Below are positions 1 to 11,400 of a stretch of 64,000 nucleotides of DNA, piece by piece. The stretch is from Durusdinium trenchii (taxonomy: Eukaryota; Sar; Dinophyceae; Suessiales; Symbiodiniaceae): assembly GCA_963970005.1 (NCBI GenBank), contig CAXAMN010022917.1, positions 573,131 to 637,130 of the forward strand, written 5' to 3'. Every line of letters begins with the position of its first letter. Position 1 is the stretch's first letter. Below the pieces are notes generated by a model that was given only the letters and a program-made list of their open reading frames with translations, was not told where the DNA came from and searched no databases. A program made the position numbers and the translations under genes.

Positions 1-1799
1 ACATTGGGACGCTGAGGAGGGCAACTGTGAGAGGCACTTCCTCCACAAACAGTGGCTTTCAGGGCCAAAATGTGGGGCTGCCCTCACTAGACCCAATACG
101 CTGGCTGCTGTGGCGAGAAACGGGATCCATGTTCGTCTTCAGCGGATGCCACTCCCCTGAGAACTCTGGACGAACAAGGATTCCTTCAGACTTCCCTCCA
201 AACACCCTCAAGGTCGCCGAGTCCATGAGGTTCCTTGCCGACCACCCTCTTGAACGGATTTTGTTGATTTTCTCCCGCCGGCATGTTTCGCCACCACCCC
301 GACCATGTGCGCCATGCCCATTTCATGTCTCCTGTTGTCCGCAAAAAGCCCGGTGAACCAATCGTCACAGTCTCGCTCGCCGATCCTGCTAGCAAGCGGC
401 ATGAGATGTCAAGGCAACAGCTCTTCAAACATGTTTGGGCCCTGGCCTTTTTCAGGGCAAGAACCTTGAGAACATCGAACACACACACACGTTCTCAGCT
501 CAAGCAAAAGCTGCCACCGAGCCGTTTTCTACAAATTGTGGGTGTTGGGAAACGGTATTTGGGCCCTTGGAAGGTCGGAAGATTTCGGGCATGTCTGAGT
601 CTGAGTGTATGGCATATCCGGGTCAGTTGACCTTATTTGACTGGAGTTGATCATGCAAAAACACTACAGCACTCAATGAGGTAAAGGACCTGGTTTGATT
701 TACTGGGCCTTTGGACCATCACATAATAATGGAACATCATGTATATTATTGACTGTAACAGCTCCCGCCACCATCAAAAATATTGCATGGCGGACGTGCG
801 ACCTCACACTTTGTGCGCCATCTGCGCCAACATCAAGAGAATGAATAGTCATAGTCGAGGTTTGGAAAATGTTCTGAACATTTTGGTGTTTGAATCTTGT
901 TAGACAATTGGAAGAGGTTCTCCAATTCCAAACCTTCGGCAAAATCGAGTTTTTTTTTCCGGTTGGCTCTGGATTTCTCATGATTTCTCGGTCTCAGATC
1001 TTTCGGGATGCGGATGGCACACTCTGGAAGAGACTGACCCCGACTGAGACCCACAAAACAGCAAGAAGTTGGTGAAAGAAACTACAACCCTAGGGCTTGG
1101 AGCCCTACCTCCTGAAGTTCGGTGGTTGGGTTGCCCTTGGGCACGGTCAATGAAGCTGTGTGGTAGAGGTCGATCTTCCAAAGATCCAGGTGGAAATTGA
1201 CAGAAAAAATGAAAAACGACCAGCGGACTTCAATCTGAGAGCCCAACCAATAATAGTTGGACGGGCAGCAATTGTCGCCACTGCAGCCTCAGGGGTGAGA
1301 AAGCTAACAAGTTAAGTTGAAACCCGACACTGCCCAACATCGGAGTACAAACGCACTCTGCAAATTCCAACGTCCATGAAGAGCTGTATATATGTATATA
1401 TCAATCGTATAAAACCACACTCCCCCAAAAAAACATGGCGCAACTCCAATTTGCGGAGAGCGCCATCTACCCCACCCAAATGTAAACTTCAAACCATCCA
1501 GACCACTGCCAAAAATTGCGAATGTGGATCCTCGACTCATGAGGTCTTAGAGGGCCAGGAGTGTCTTGCTTCATATCAATGGGCCGTGGGCGTACAATAT
1601 ATACTATATATATAAATATATATATATATGTGCACAGTATATATTGATATGCTATACTATGCAACCCTGGGAGTCAGAACTACTATATGCAGTGTACTCC
1701 GTGTGGCTGTTCGCATTCCACTCCTGGGCTACCAGCATTTTTGTTCCTCTCAGTTGTGTCTATTCTCATCTGAGCGCACTGGATGTCAAAGGGCCAATC
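1..1799. other. Stretch without a supported gene
   Basis: No open frame here looks like a known protein or shows a coherent exon with good splice sites. The only clear structure is an AT-rich dinucleotide tract near 1596-1632 (TA repeats). The stretch lies 3' of the PUS7-like gene on the minus strand and presumably holds its 3' untranslated region and intergenic DNA. Confidence 0.5.
1596..1632. repeat. TA-rich microsatellite
   Basis: Runs of alternating T and A (TATATATAAATATATATATATA style). A simple repeat with no coding potential. Similar TA tracts recur at about 8205-8230, 15367-15418 and 43671-43690. Confidence 0.7.
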
Positions 1800-4700
1800 T
1801 CAGACTCCGGTTTTCATTAACTCCCTGAGCATCATCGTCAAGTAGGACGAAGGAGGCAGAATGCAGCTGAAAGCCACAGCTCCTGTGCCTTTACCTTCAG
1901 AATACTCAGCTTGAGATTTCTCGGAGCGGTTTTCCAGCTGCGGATTGTGCTCCCGCTCGGACAGCAGTCGCGCTACATCGGTCTCCATCAAGGCCGGCGT
2001 CGATTGCAAGCTCTCCGGACTGAGGGCGTGCCATTGCAAATCCTGCGGGCAAGCAGCGGCTGTGCGGTAGGAGCCTGACAACCTCACCATGGTGCATTCG
2101 GAGAAGTCTGCCAGAGACAAACCGAGAAGACGTTGTGACAGCTCCTCATAGGCATCCCGCAAGTGGCTGGGGTATACCACCTCAAAGCCAGGAAGCGGAA
2201 GCACCACATCTTGAAGCCGGACAGTTTTGGCCTCCTCCTCAGTGAGAATGCGTACAGGAGGCAGGGCAGTGCCGCATCTCCCATCGGCTGTGGGCGTCTC
2301 GTCTGGCTCGTCCCCTTCGGCCTCCACCCCCTCCAGAACCTGGTCCACCGTCCACTCCTGCGCCGCTAGCAGGACCAGGTCACCGGCCACTGGCGAACGG
2401 CCGAAGTGCCGCAGGCGTCGGGAGAGCACGGCGTTCCAAATCACACTCCTGGGAAGGTGCTTTCAACAAAACAGAAGGAAAATAATATATAGTAGTACTG
2501 CAGTCAGTGGGCTCAACCATCCCAAGTAAAGGTTAAAATTGCCTCAGTACTGCCTCAGTTTGCAAAATGATAATTGGCTGAAACAACCACCAAAACTCTG
2601 AGCCGCGTGGGCGTAGAGCGACAGCGCCTGATGCGGCAATTGCTGCAAGGCCTCCTGGTTGGTCAAGGCGCGTGCACGGGCGCCCAGGAGGCAGCGTTCC
2701 AAAGAATGGCTCCGAGGCATGAGTTCTAAGGCCCGTTGCGCATCGCCAGTGTCCAGGTAGACTCGTTGTGCTTCGCTCACGAGCTTTTGTGCGTCACCCT
2801 TTCCACGGCCTTTGACTGCTTTCACCTGCGGTTGATCGCCTTCATCTTCGTCGCCCTCGTTCAGCGGAACATGTTCATCTCCCTCCTTCCGCGGAAGCTT
2901 GCATGGTCGATCTGAAGCAGCTTCCACCTCTGCTGGCCGCTTAGCACCCCCCAGGATGAGGTGAACTGCCTCCTGCATTCAGGGTGGGTCATGCTCAGCC
3001 CTACAGGTCAGTTTGACCTCATTTGGCTGGGTCTGGTCATGCAAAACCAGTACTCCATGAGGTCAAGGGTTTAACTTGGCCCGTGGACTTGTAGGGGATG
3101 TTATTCCATGGACTGCTTTGAGTTTCTGGTTGAGTTTCGCCAATTAGTTCACAAGCACCCGTGGCGCTGGTTGAATAATATACCGCACCATTCAACTAGC
3201 TAACCACTACCAAACCAATGTGATACGTCTGTTGCAGTCCATCCTAACCACCCCTAACCACCACACAGAGTTTGGGATTAGAGGGACGCTGAGAGAAACA
3301 CTCCAACAGGCCATTGCTACGCTTCTACGATTGGAAGGCACGGCTACGTAGGCCCCAAGCTTCCAACACCAGTTTGCCTTCACCCTGCTCCTCCCACTTT
3401 CTCGCGATAATGGCCGCTCCCACTTGGTGCGTCTTCACTTGGCGCGTGCCAAAGCGCTGCAACCCGAAGTAGTTCAAGAAGCCTCCTGTCCTCACAGCCT
3501 CAAAGGCTCTGCTCACGGTACTCTCGGACACCTGGTCAGCCGGACCCGATCCTGCCAAGGCGTCAACTGGAACCTCACGCAGGAGGATCTTAAAGCGATT
3601 CCCAGAGAGTTGGCCCAGGCGCAATCGATCCGCCCGGTACTCCAGGTCTGAGATTCGCACGCGCTTGTCCCACCCGCGGTGCAGCACCGTGCGCCGGAGC
3701 TGGTCGGCGGGCAAGCGGTGCCTGGAGTGAAGCCGTGGAGGCCCGGTGCGGGGCACGCGACGAACGGTCACCAAAGGGCATCGCTACGAACGGAGCAAGG
3801 AGGCTATGAGGTCGCTAGTAGGTCGCTAGTAGGTTGGAGGCCATCCCTTGGACCCTCCATAGCAGGGTCTAGACCCCCGAAGCACGGCATCCCTTCCAGG
3901 GTTCGGAGTCCTCAATCTATCAAAGGTATTCAATTGATGTATTGAACTCTGCCCGATTTGAGATCCCAGCGACGGATGATGCAAAGCCCCACAGGATGTA
4001 TATACACAAACTGTCCTATCATGCAAAACCAAGAACGGACAAGGAAGGGCAAAGAATGATTCCCAGGGGCTCCAGCCACATCCTTAGAAGGTAGTTAAAC
4101 CCCCCCCAAAAGCTATACCCCAACCACCAGTAGATAGTTGGAGCACTAGTTGGAGCCTTTGGGGATGTAAGGTTCCCTGAGCAACTTCCTACTGACGCCT
4201 ACTGACCAACTTTACCTTAGAACGACTCCCACGTGCAGTTTCATTCTCCAAGCAACGCACAGATCTGCTGGACGGTGACGGCGCGTCGGTCCTTGGTCCC
4301 AGCGAAGGTAAACTGCTTCGCCGACCGGCCCACGCAGCGGGCAATGCCGGAGACCGCTTCTCCGGTGTCGCAGTTCTCCTTGTACAAGCGGAAGTACAAG
4401 TACTCCGGACGGTCTTTAGGCCAACCCTCTCGGCGCAGGGCGCCGAAATCGCCGCCAGCATCAGGTGTCTTCACTCCCTTGTCTCCCTTACCTTTCTGGC
4501 CCTTTCCTTTGCTTTTGTTCTTTCCTTTTCGGGTGCCTTTGCCCTCTTCTGGTGCTGCCTTCCCCATCGAAGTCTTCACCTTCTTCTCCGCCTCACGCAT
4601 CCAGATCCGGATCACACGCGTGCCAGCTTCTCCCTCGCCGGGCTTGGCCTCCACAGTCTCGGTGTTCAGGAAGCTTCCAAAATGCTTCAGAATCCTCATG

Positions 4701-5356
4701 TGTCCAACCCACATAGAAAAAGACCAAGTTGAATTGCATCTTAAACTTCCAGGGGTCCTGCCATAAAAAGGTATACCTTTTTGCGGTCTATCAAAGATGA
4801 AAATGAACAGTTAATGTAGAAAAGCATAATTAGGTCGACGACTTGCACAACTGAGAATCACCTCATGGGCTTTCTTCCTGGCCTCTTTGGAACCATCCTT
4901 GACCTCTGCTGCAATCAAATCCAAAAAGTCTCTTCTTTCGGCTTTCTCAGGCGGCTCTTCAGGCAGCTCAGGGGGAGTTTCCTTCTTGGGCGGAGCCTGC
5001 TCCTGCAGGAAGCCCAGGAGCTCTTGCGAATACTTCTGGCCAATGGCATCATGAACAGCAGCTTCAGTGGTTGAATCAAAGAAAAAGCTTGGCCCCAAGG
5101 CATTTCGAGCTTCTCTTCGCTCCTCTGCCTCCTTCTTCAGCTCCGCTGCAACAGCACCAGGCGTTATGAGTTCGGTCAAATGTAGCTCAATGCCTGCCAA
5201 GTCGACTTCATGGACATGAAAGTCCTGCCAGCGTGATTTGAATTGACCTGAAAAGCCCGGCACCCCGGGGCCAAGGTGCTCGCTGATCCCTACCTCTTCT
5301 TCCACTGCATGTTGTGGAAACTGCATGGAGCCAGCCGTGTCATGCGGCTTCTCCAT
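1800..5356 (-). CDS. PUS7: tRNA pseudouridine synthase 7 (TruD/PUS7 family), complete, five exons
   Basis: Isomerises uridine to pseudouridine in tRNA and some mRNAs (known for the family). Exons, in coding order: 5356-4860, 4694-4257, 3721-3391, 2972-2599, 2448-1800. Together they give 763 codons including TGA, and every junction keeps phase; human PUS7 is about 660 residues. Visible landmarks: N-terminal VGI...GFSG...K.R..DF.VHE near residues 20-50; the FRLYKEN segment; the catalytic Asp (about residue 301) in AGTKDRRAVTVQ; LGQLSGNRFKI; the family signature NYFGLQRFG (about 395-403); and near the C-terminus LPPSSYLTMMLREL. An unusual Lys/Gly-rich insert of about 40 residues precedes FRLYKEN. 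The start is the first ATG in frame after an upstream in-frame TGA. An AG at about 5377 could serve for splice-leader addition. Three introns need GA donors. Confidence 0.9.
2449..2598 (-). other. PUS7 intron 4 (GA-AG, 150 bp)
   Basis: Joining at GAGTTTTGG (donor) and CCCAG (acceptor) gives the in-phase reading A-A-Q-S-V-I-W-N-A-V, matching the Q-S-Y-x-W-N block of the family. The GT donors nearby lead to a stop or a wrong frame. The bases around both ends are alike (CAG-AGT and CAG-GAGT), so the exact cut could slide by a base or two. Confidence 0.75.
2973..3390 (-). other. PUS7 intron 3 (GA-AG, 418 bp)
   Basis: The exon ends ...AAG TGG GAG and the intron starts GAGCAGGG; the acceptor is ATGCAG before GAG GCA GTT. 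The joined protein reads R-K-W-E-E-A-V-H-L-I-L, the spacing expected between the conserved Trp and the A-V-x-x-I-L helix. GAG(G)CAG occurs at both boundaries. Confidence 0.7.
3722..4256 (-). other. PUS7 intron 2 (GT-AG, 535 bp)
   Basis: A canonical intron: donor GTTGCTTGG, acceptor CACTCCAG. Joining gives Q-Q-I-C-A-H-R-L-P-A-D-Q-L in frame. It carries copies of two dispersed motifs (3780-3848). Confidence 0.75.
3780..3848. repeat. Dispersed motif cluster (CGCTACGAACGGAGCAAGG and CTAGTAGGTTGGAGGCCAT)
   Basis: Lies inside PUS7 intron 2. The first motif recurs near 16.9, 25.8, 39.9, 45.2, 56.7 and 62.5 kb. The second, in the opposite orientation, recurs near 24.2 kb and as a tandem array at 37.7-37.8 kb. 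Confidence 0.6.
4695..4859 (-). other. PUS7 intron 1 (GA-AG, 165 bp)
   Basis: The donor reads GATTCTCAG and the acceptor is ATGAG before GATTCTGAAG. Only this cut keeps phase and gives A-H-E-V-I-L-K-H-F. The hexamer GATTCT follows both the exon 1 end and the acceptor AG. Confidence 0.7.
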
Positions 5357-8300
5357 GGGGCGCCAAAAGAACGTGGCTTGAGGTCCAACTAGGATGACTT
5401 AGCCCTTTTCATGGATGTGGCTGATCACCTGGAAATCTGAGGACCTATCCGATCCAAAATGATCAAACAATCCTGGCAACATCTGGCAACCCTTGCTGTA
5501 CCTGGAATTCATACTCTCAAATCGTGAAGCTGAGGGCGTACTCACAAGTTTCAATTCACCTCAGGGTGAGTCTACAATCTGATGAACCATAGGAGGTTCA
5601 GCCCTTGAACACTTGTGGTCCCCCCTCAAAGTGGCTGGGCCCAGGCAGCCAACCAACGACGTGCCACCCTGGAAAACAGTTTTTCCTGTTCGGACCAGGC
5701 ACATCCCCAGAAGGGGGGGGTGGGGGTTGGTGAGGGAAGGGCCTTGGGTGCATCTGGGGGGCCTTGGGTGCATCTGGGCTAATAAGGCTAATAGCGGCTA
5801 ATGTTTCAATCATCAGAGAGCTTTACCAGCTTGCACCGAGACTGGGGACAAAAACGCCGTTTTGAGGGAGATGAGGACTCTGAGCTGCACGGGCCGAGGA
5901 AAAGGGGGGCACATGTGGGTTCCACGTCACGTCGTCACACCTACGACCTACGTTCACCAATCGAATGGGCCATGTCCTGGTGTCAGGCCAACTGCTTAGG
6001 GTTGTAAGGTAAACCGTTAAAGTAATGTGCTTACAGTCATGTGCCATGTGCTGGCTGTACGGTCACCTTAAAGTACAGCACAGCGCAAAGTACTTACACT
6101 AAGTCTTACAGTAAGCTTCATCGAAGAGGAAAGCCTACGGACCGGTCGCCCCGGTCCCTTCTTCTCGCGTCGGCTTCGGTTCGAAGCACGAACTCCTTCG
6201 ACAGGGACGGACTTGGTCTGAGGTACTGCTCGTCTCACAGGCTGATTCCCAGGTGGCTGCCAGGCACAGGCGACACAGCAGGAGCACCTGGAGTCGAGTG
6301 AGTCGTAGTCGTTCAGTTGTTGTGCCAGGTCTGGTCGAGGACCAGGTCTGGTCTGGTCATGACCTTCAACCCTTCATGGCTGAAAAAGAACATCGCTGAA
6401 GAACCGCAGAGTCGAGAGGTACTTCTCCAAAACCTCAACACTTCCAAACATGTTCCAGTACTCGCCGGGCTTTGCAGCCCCTTTGGTGTCAAGCATTCAT
6501 TGATCCAGATCATCTCTTCCACCCCTTTAAGGGTCCACAGGTCCTCAGGTGAAGCAAATCCCCAAAAATGCAAGGGACTGGGATGGACTTGGACTGGCAT
6601 ATTTGCTTACATTGGCCTGGTTGAAGAGGGAGCAAAATGCATTGATTCCATCTTGTGGAATAAGTCCAGTCTATTCCATATTTCGTTCTCACGGCTCCTT
6701 CTCACCAGGTCACCAAGCCAGGGGTCTTCCTCCAAACACCTCCCCGCCTGCGCCCGAACCCACATCGACACCATCAAGCAGGCGAAACGCCCGGCGAAAT
6801 GCTGTGCGAAACGGGGGCGCGGTTGATTCTGAGCACGTTCCCTGTGGGAAGATCCTGGAAGATCAACCCATTAGTTCTTGGTGCTTAAGTAAAGTACTGT
6901 CGTGGTTGTTAGACTTGGGCCCGATTCCACCAGTCAAGTAGTCTGGTTGGCCTACAGCACCGCTCGCCAGTCCAATAGGAAGATGGTAACAACCCCCAGT
7001 CAGCCCAGTCAGAGATCAATTGAGATAAAGACTTAGATGAACATCATCCAGCGCTTCTTATGTGTTCCAGCGCTTCTTTAGCAGCATGACTTGGTCATTC
7101 CGGAACTTGAGCGGTGGCGATTCACTTCAGCTTGTGAACCTCGCTCGGCCGAGCTCTGGGCACCGTGCCGCGCGCTGTGGAGCCGAGCTCGGGGCACCGT
7201 CCACCCGCATCCACCACGCGTTTGGGGCACAACATTCAAACTCACCATGGACCCGGGTCGAATGGCACCTGGCTTTTTGGTCCTTACCACCCTCCAGTGG
7301 TTTTCAAGGTCCATGTCAGTTTTCACTCACCCGGGTCAATCAATCGCATGAAGGCTAGCTGAAGTCCTAAACACCCGACATGCGGGCATCCTTCCGCAAG
7401 TTGGCCTTCCAGAACCGATGAATTCCACAAAAGGTCGTCCCGAAGAAGACGGGAAGAGACGAAGAGACCGCTGGCCAATTACAATGGTTGGTGGTTTCAA
7501 CTCACTTGACAAATATTAAAGATAGTCAGTGGATTCCAGCATCCCAAATGTAAAAGTTGAACACACAAAGATATCTAAAGCCACCACTACTCAGAAGTTC
7601 CATTGCAATCCCAGCTCTGTGATGCTCTGTGAACCTGTGAACCTATTAAGGGGGTTCTGCATATCTGGACCGACTGCGACAGCGCCCCACGCAACCCAAA
7701 ACTAACCAAGCATCCCTATAGCGACACATGTAGTCACGAACATCTACGGGTAAAATGAGTTCCTGGCTGGCGCGTCATAGTGTCTATATCGTCCAGGAGG
7801 GGGCCCTAGAATCCCTAGAACTCGCTGTTCCTCCGTCTTCAAGCGCAGCCCTCCCCCGTCCCCGCGAGCCGCGCTGGGTCAAGGGAAACCTGCTGCCTCT
7901 CTTGCGTAGTGGCCTGGCCGCAGGTTGGGAAAAAAAAAAACCGCCCCCCAGCAAGCTTGCACTCATCCTTGGATAGATTTGGATACTATTCTATAGTACA
8001 AGCCATTTCAATCGAAACATGACCGGTAGACAGTAGTCTCTTCCGCTCATCTTTGGGGGGCAACCAGGGTTGGGGTGCCCGATCCACAACCACATCTTCC
8101 ACGGATGTATATAATATACACATACACACCTAGAACACATTGGACCCCTGCTGGCTGCTGGGGGTGGCTGGTCCAAATAGAAGTCGACGTCAGCTTCTAG
8201 GTATATAATGTATATATATATATATATAATTCTCTCATAGTCTATATATTGGCATTCTACAATACAATAAACTTATAGAACTGGCAGAAACGCGCTGGGA

Positions 8301-8455
8301 GTTTCAGGGCCGATGAGTTGCAACCTGGGCGTTTCTCTCGTCTTTGCAACCTTCGCTGCCCTTTGTGTTCTCCGCGTGCAGAATGGCACGGGAGAATACA
8401 ACAAGTGATGTGTGCCCAAAGGCAGTGCTGTCCAGTTGCCAGTCACTGCTTTGAG
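5357..8455. other. Intergenic stretch
   Basis: No convincing exon. It contains short tandem duplications (GGTGCATCTGGG twice near 5746-5777), repeated CAGGTCTGGTC words around 6325-6357, and a TA tract at about 8205-8230. It separates two minus-strand genes and may include the 5' flank of PUS7. Confidence 0.45.
8205..8230. repeat. TA microsatellite
   Basis: About 13 alternating TA units. A simple repeat with no other signal. Confidence 0.7.
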
Positions 8456-11400
8456 TCAGGTGCCCAATGGCGGTGCTGGGGGCGGCATCGGAGCTTGTAA
8501 GGTGCCAGGCTGCATGAGCAGATTGGCACCTGCTAGCAGCATCGGAGCTTGTTGAGCTTGTTGAGCTCTGACAGCAGCAGCGACCAGCGCAGAAGCTGGT
8601 GGCAAGCTGCTGATGGCAGGCATTGTTCCCGGTGTTGAGAGGGCCTCTGCAATCTGGCTGGGCGATAGACCTTCTAAAGCAGTTCGGTAGGTAGACAGAA
8701 TGATGGGCGGTGCTCCAGGCACGGCTGATGGGACCACAATGGCCTGTGTGGTCATTGGTGGCAGGGCGCCGGCCCTTGCAGCTGAAGCCACTGCAGCTAA
8801 CACCGCATTGTGCTCCTCGTCGGTCTCAGCGGGGGGTGGTGGGGGGTAGCCGGCCTTGAACTTGAAATTCTCTGGGAACTGGGATGGTCCAGCATCCGCG
8901 AGTGCTCCAACCTCTGGTGGTGGTGGATATCCCTTTGGGAACTTGAAGTTCGCTGGCCAAACACCCTCTCCCTCTAGCTCTTCGGGCTCCAAGTCTTTGA
9001 GCAGCCCAGCAACCTTCTCTTTCACCTCGGCCTCGGTCGACAAACCAGCGCCTGCATCCAACTCCAGCATCTCGCTTTGGTCGGAGAAATCGGCCAAATC
9101 GCCCGTCTCTTCAGAAGAGGCCTCTCTTGAAGCCTTCTTCTTTCGTTTTTTTGGCAGCACGGCCATACTCTTCCTCCTTTTCTGGAGAGCCTTCCACTGC
9201 TTCAGGCACCACTGCTTCAGGCACCACTGCTTCAGGAACCACTGCTTCAGGCACCACTGCTTCAGGAACCACTTCTTCAGGCACCACTTCTTCAGGCACC
9301 ACTGCTTTAGGCACCACTGCTTCAGGCGCGTGCTGCTCCAGTTGATTGGGGTCAAACTGCCGGCGCTGCGTGCCGCTCAAGTGCTGATGCACCACCTGGC
9401 GACGGCAGGGCGGCTGGCTGGGCAGCAGTGCGAACTGCCATTCCCCGGTCCAGGCCAAATCCCATGCACTACTAGGGGCCCCACGAACCATCAAAAACTT
9501 GGTTTCCCCTAGGAAAATAACTGGTTTGGGTATGTGAAAACCTCTATGTTTCATGGTTTTGAGGGCCCCTGGTACTATGTATCTAACCTAAATCGGTTCA
9601 TTGAACGCCAAGTTCATCCGCCCCCGCGGCACTACGTAGTCATCAATCCATGTGGACGAGATTGACCCATGCATCGTATAGTAACAGTTCATGACCATGA
9701 TCATGAAACGCAAAAGGTCGCTAGTCGCTTTGTACGGCTATACAGACTCTAAAGACGATACCGCCCCAGAAACTGGGGGGTGCCGCACATAAGCCTACTT
9801 AAGCCGAGTTGAACAACTTTGGTTTTCTTACGGATGCTAATAACTTAATCCAATTTGTGTAATATGCATGTATATGCCGTTTGGCTTCTGCAGAAGCAAA
9901 AGACAAACGTCACTTCCGGCCAAGAGAGTCTACCGATGTTGATTCTTGAACCCTTTTGATGAAGCCACACAATCCAACCAACATCACGAGATCCTGGCCT
10001 TCTGATCCGACATCATCCAAGCGTTCCTGGCCTTCTGCAAAAAGGATGCCCCCACGATGACCGAGATCCGGTTCCCGTGCACCTTCTGTGCCACCACGAA
10101 GCTGGGATCTCGCACAGCTTCATAAAGCCACTCAGGGACTGGTCCTCAAAGCCAGTGGAGACCCGGGGTCATAAAAGCTCGCAGGTCTGGAGCCAAACGG
10201 ACAAAATGGTGGAAATCCATTTCCCTTTCACCCGCTTCACCAGGTCATCAGGGGGTTTGGCTTGGCCGGAGCCCGGCGCCGGAACGGCCACACCCGACCG
10301 AGACCCAGTCTTTTGCCCGAGCGTTTTGTGCATTTTTGTGCCCCGTTTTCCGTGGTCCAACGGGGAATCAACTGAGACCATGATGTTGTATTCTCAACAA
10401 ACCCTCTGCCTCGGTTGTTCGCATCTGCTTGGACTTCCAGGAGCACCAGGTCTTCCTCCGGCAGCGCGTCCAGGATGGCGGGCGACATACAAAGCTCCCG
10501 GCCCGTCCTTGTTACTAGCTATACGCTCTCAGTAGTCATGGGCCTGTGATGGCCATGGGCTCATGGAACTATTCATGGAAGGAATGATGTTGCCTGGAAT
10601 GGGGAAAACTGCGGAAGTATATGAATGTGTTGTTATGCTTTGCTCTGTTCAATCCTCAGGTGGGTCATGACCTCTTCATGCTGTGGATGGCGCCAAGTTC
10701 TTCCATCATATGCTCATGTCTATTTTCTCGGAGCTCGAAGGTTTACCAAGGTCCATCTCTCGGAGCTCATTCTCAATGTTGTTCAGCTCAGCAACAGCTG
10801 AGTTGTGAAGTTCGAGTGCCGAGTTCTGCAGTCTGCCGTGGTCTGAAGTCTTTGGGATGGCCGATGTTCTCGTTCTTTGTGAACAGAATCCCGGGTCTTT
10901 CTGCGTTTCAGTGAATTCGCATGTGAAAGCGGTTTCCGCCATCGTGAATCGAAAGATGGATGATGGAGTGCCGAATTGGACACATGGCTGCGGATCCAAA
11001 CGTCACCAGGTCACCAGAGCTTTTTTGGGCTCGGGGCTCGACCCACCGCCGTTCTGACCCGTTGCTGGGGTGTCACTCCTGACCCACTCCCTCCTGAGAC
11101 TGTCGCTCCACAGCGACAAAGGGAGGTTTCTTTGCGGAACTCGGCGGAACTCTGGTTGAATGGGTCGACACATATGACATCATATGACCTAACACCTGTC
11201 CAAATGTCACAATGCTTACCCTCTCACTCATGCATGTTTCATGGTTACTTGGATGGGCTGATTCCTGGAAACACGATGTTCCTCTACAAACAGGGCGGGG
11301 GCCATCCACGTGTTTTTCACCATGTGATGTGTTCGAAGTGTGGACCTGCACCTGTTCGTGAGGGGCCCCTCCGTGGGCGCAGAAATTGGACATCAAAGGA

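Noticed and set aside
5360..5385. Possible relic of the dinoflagellate spliced leader before the PUS7 start (TTGGACCTCAAG)
   Set aside because: Only a partial match to the leader's 3' end; a plain AG acceptor explains it as well.
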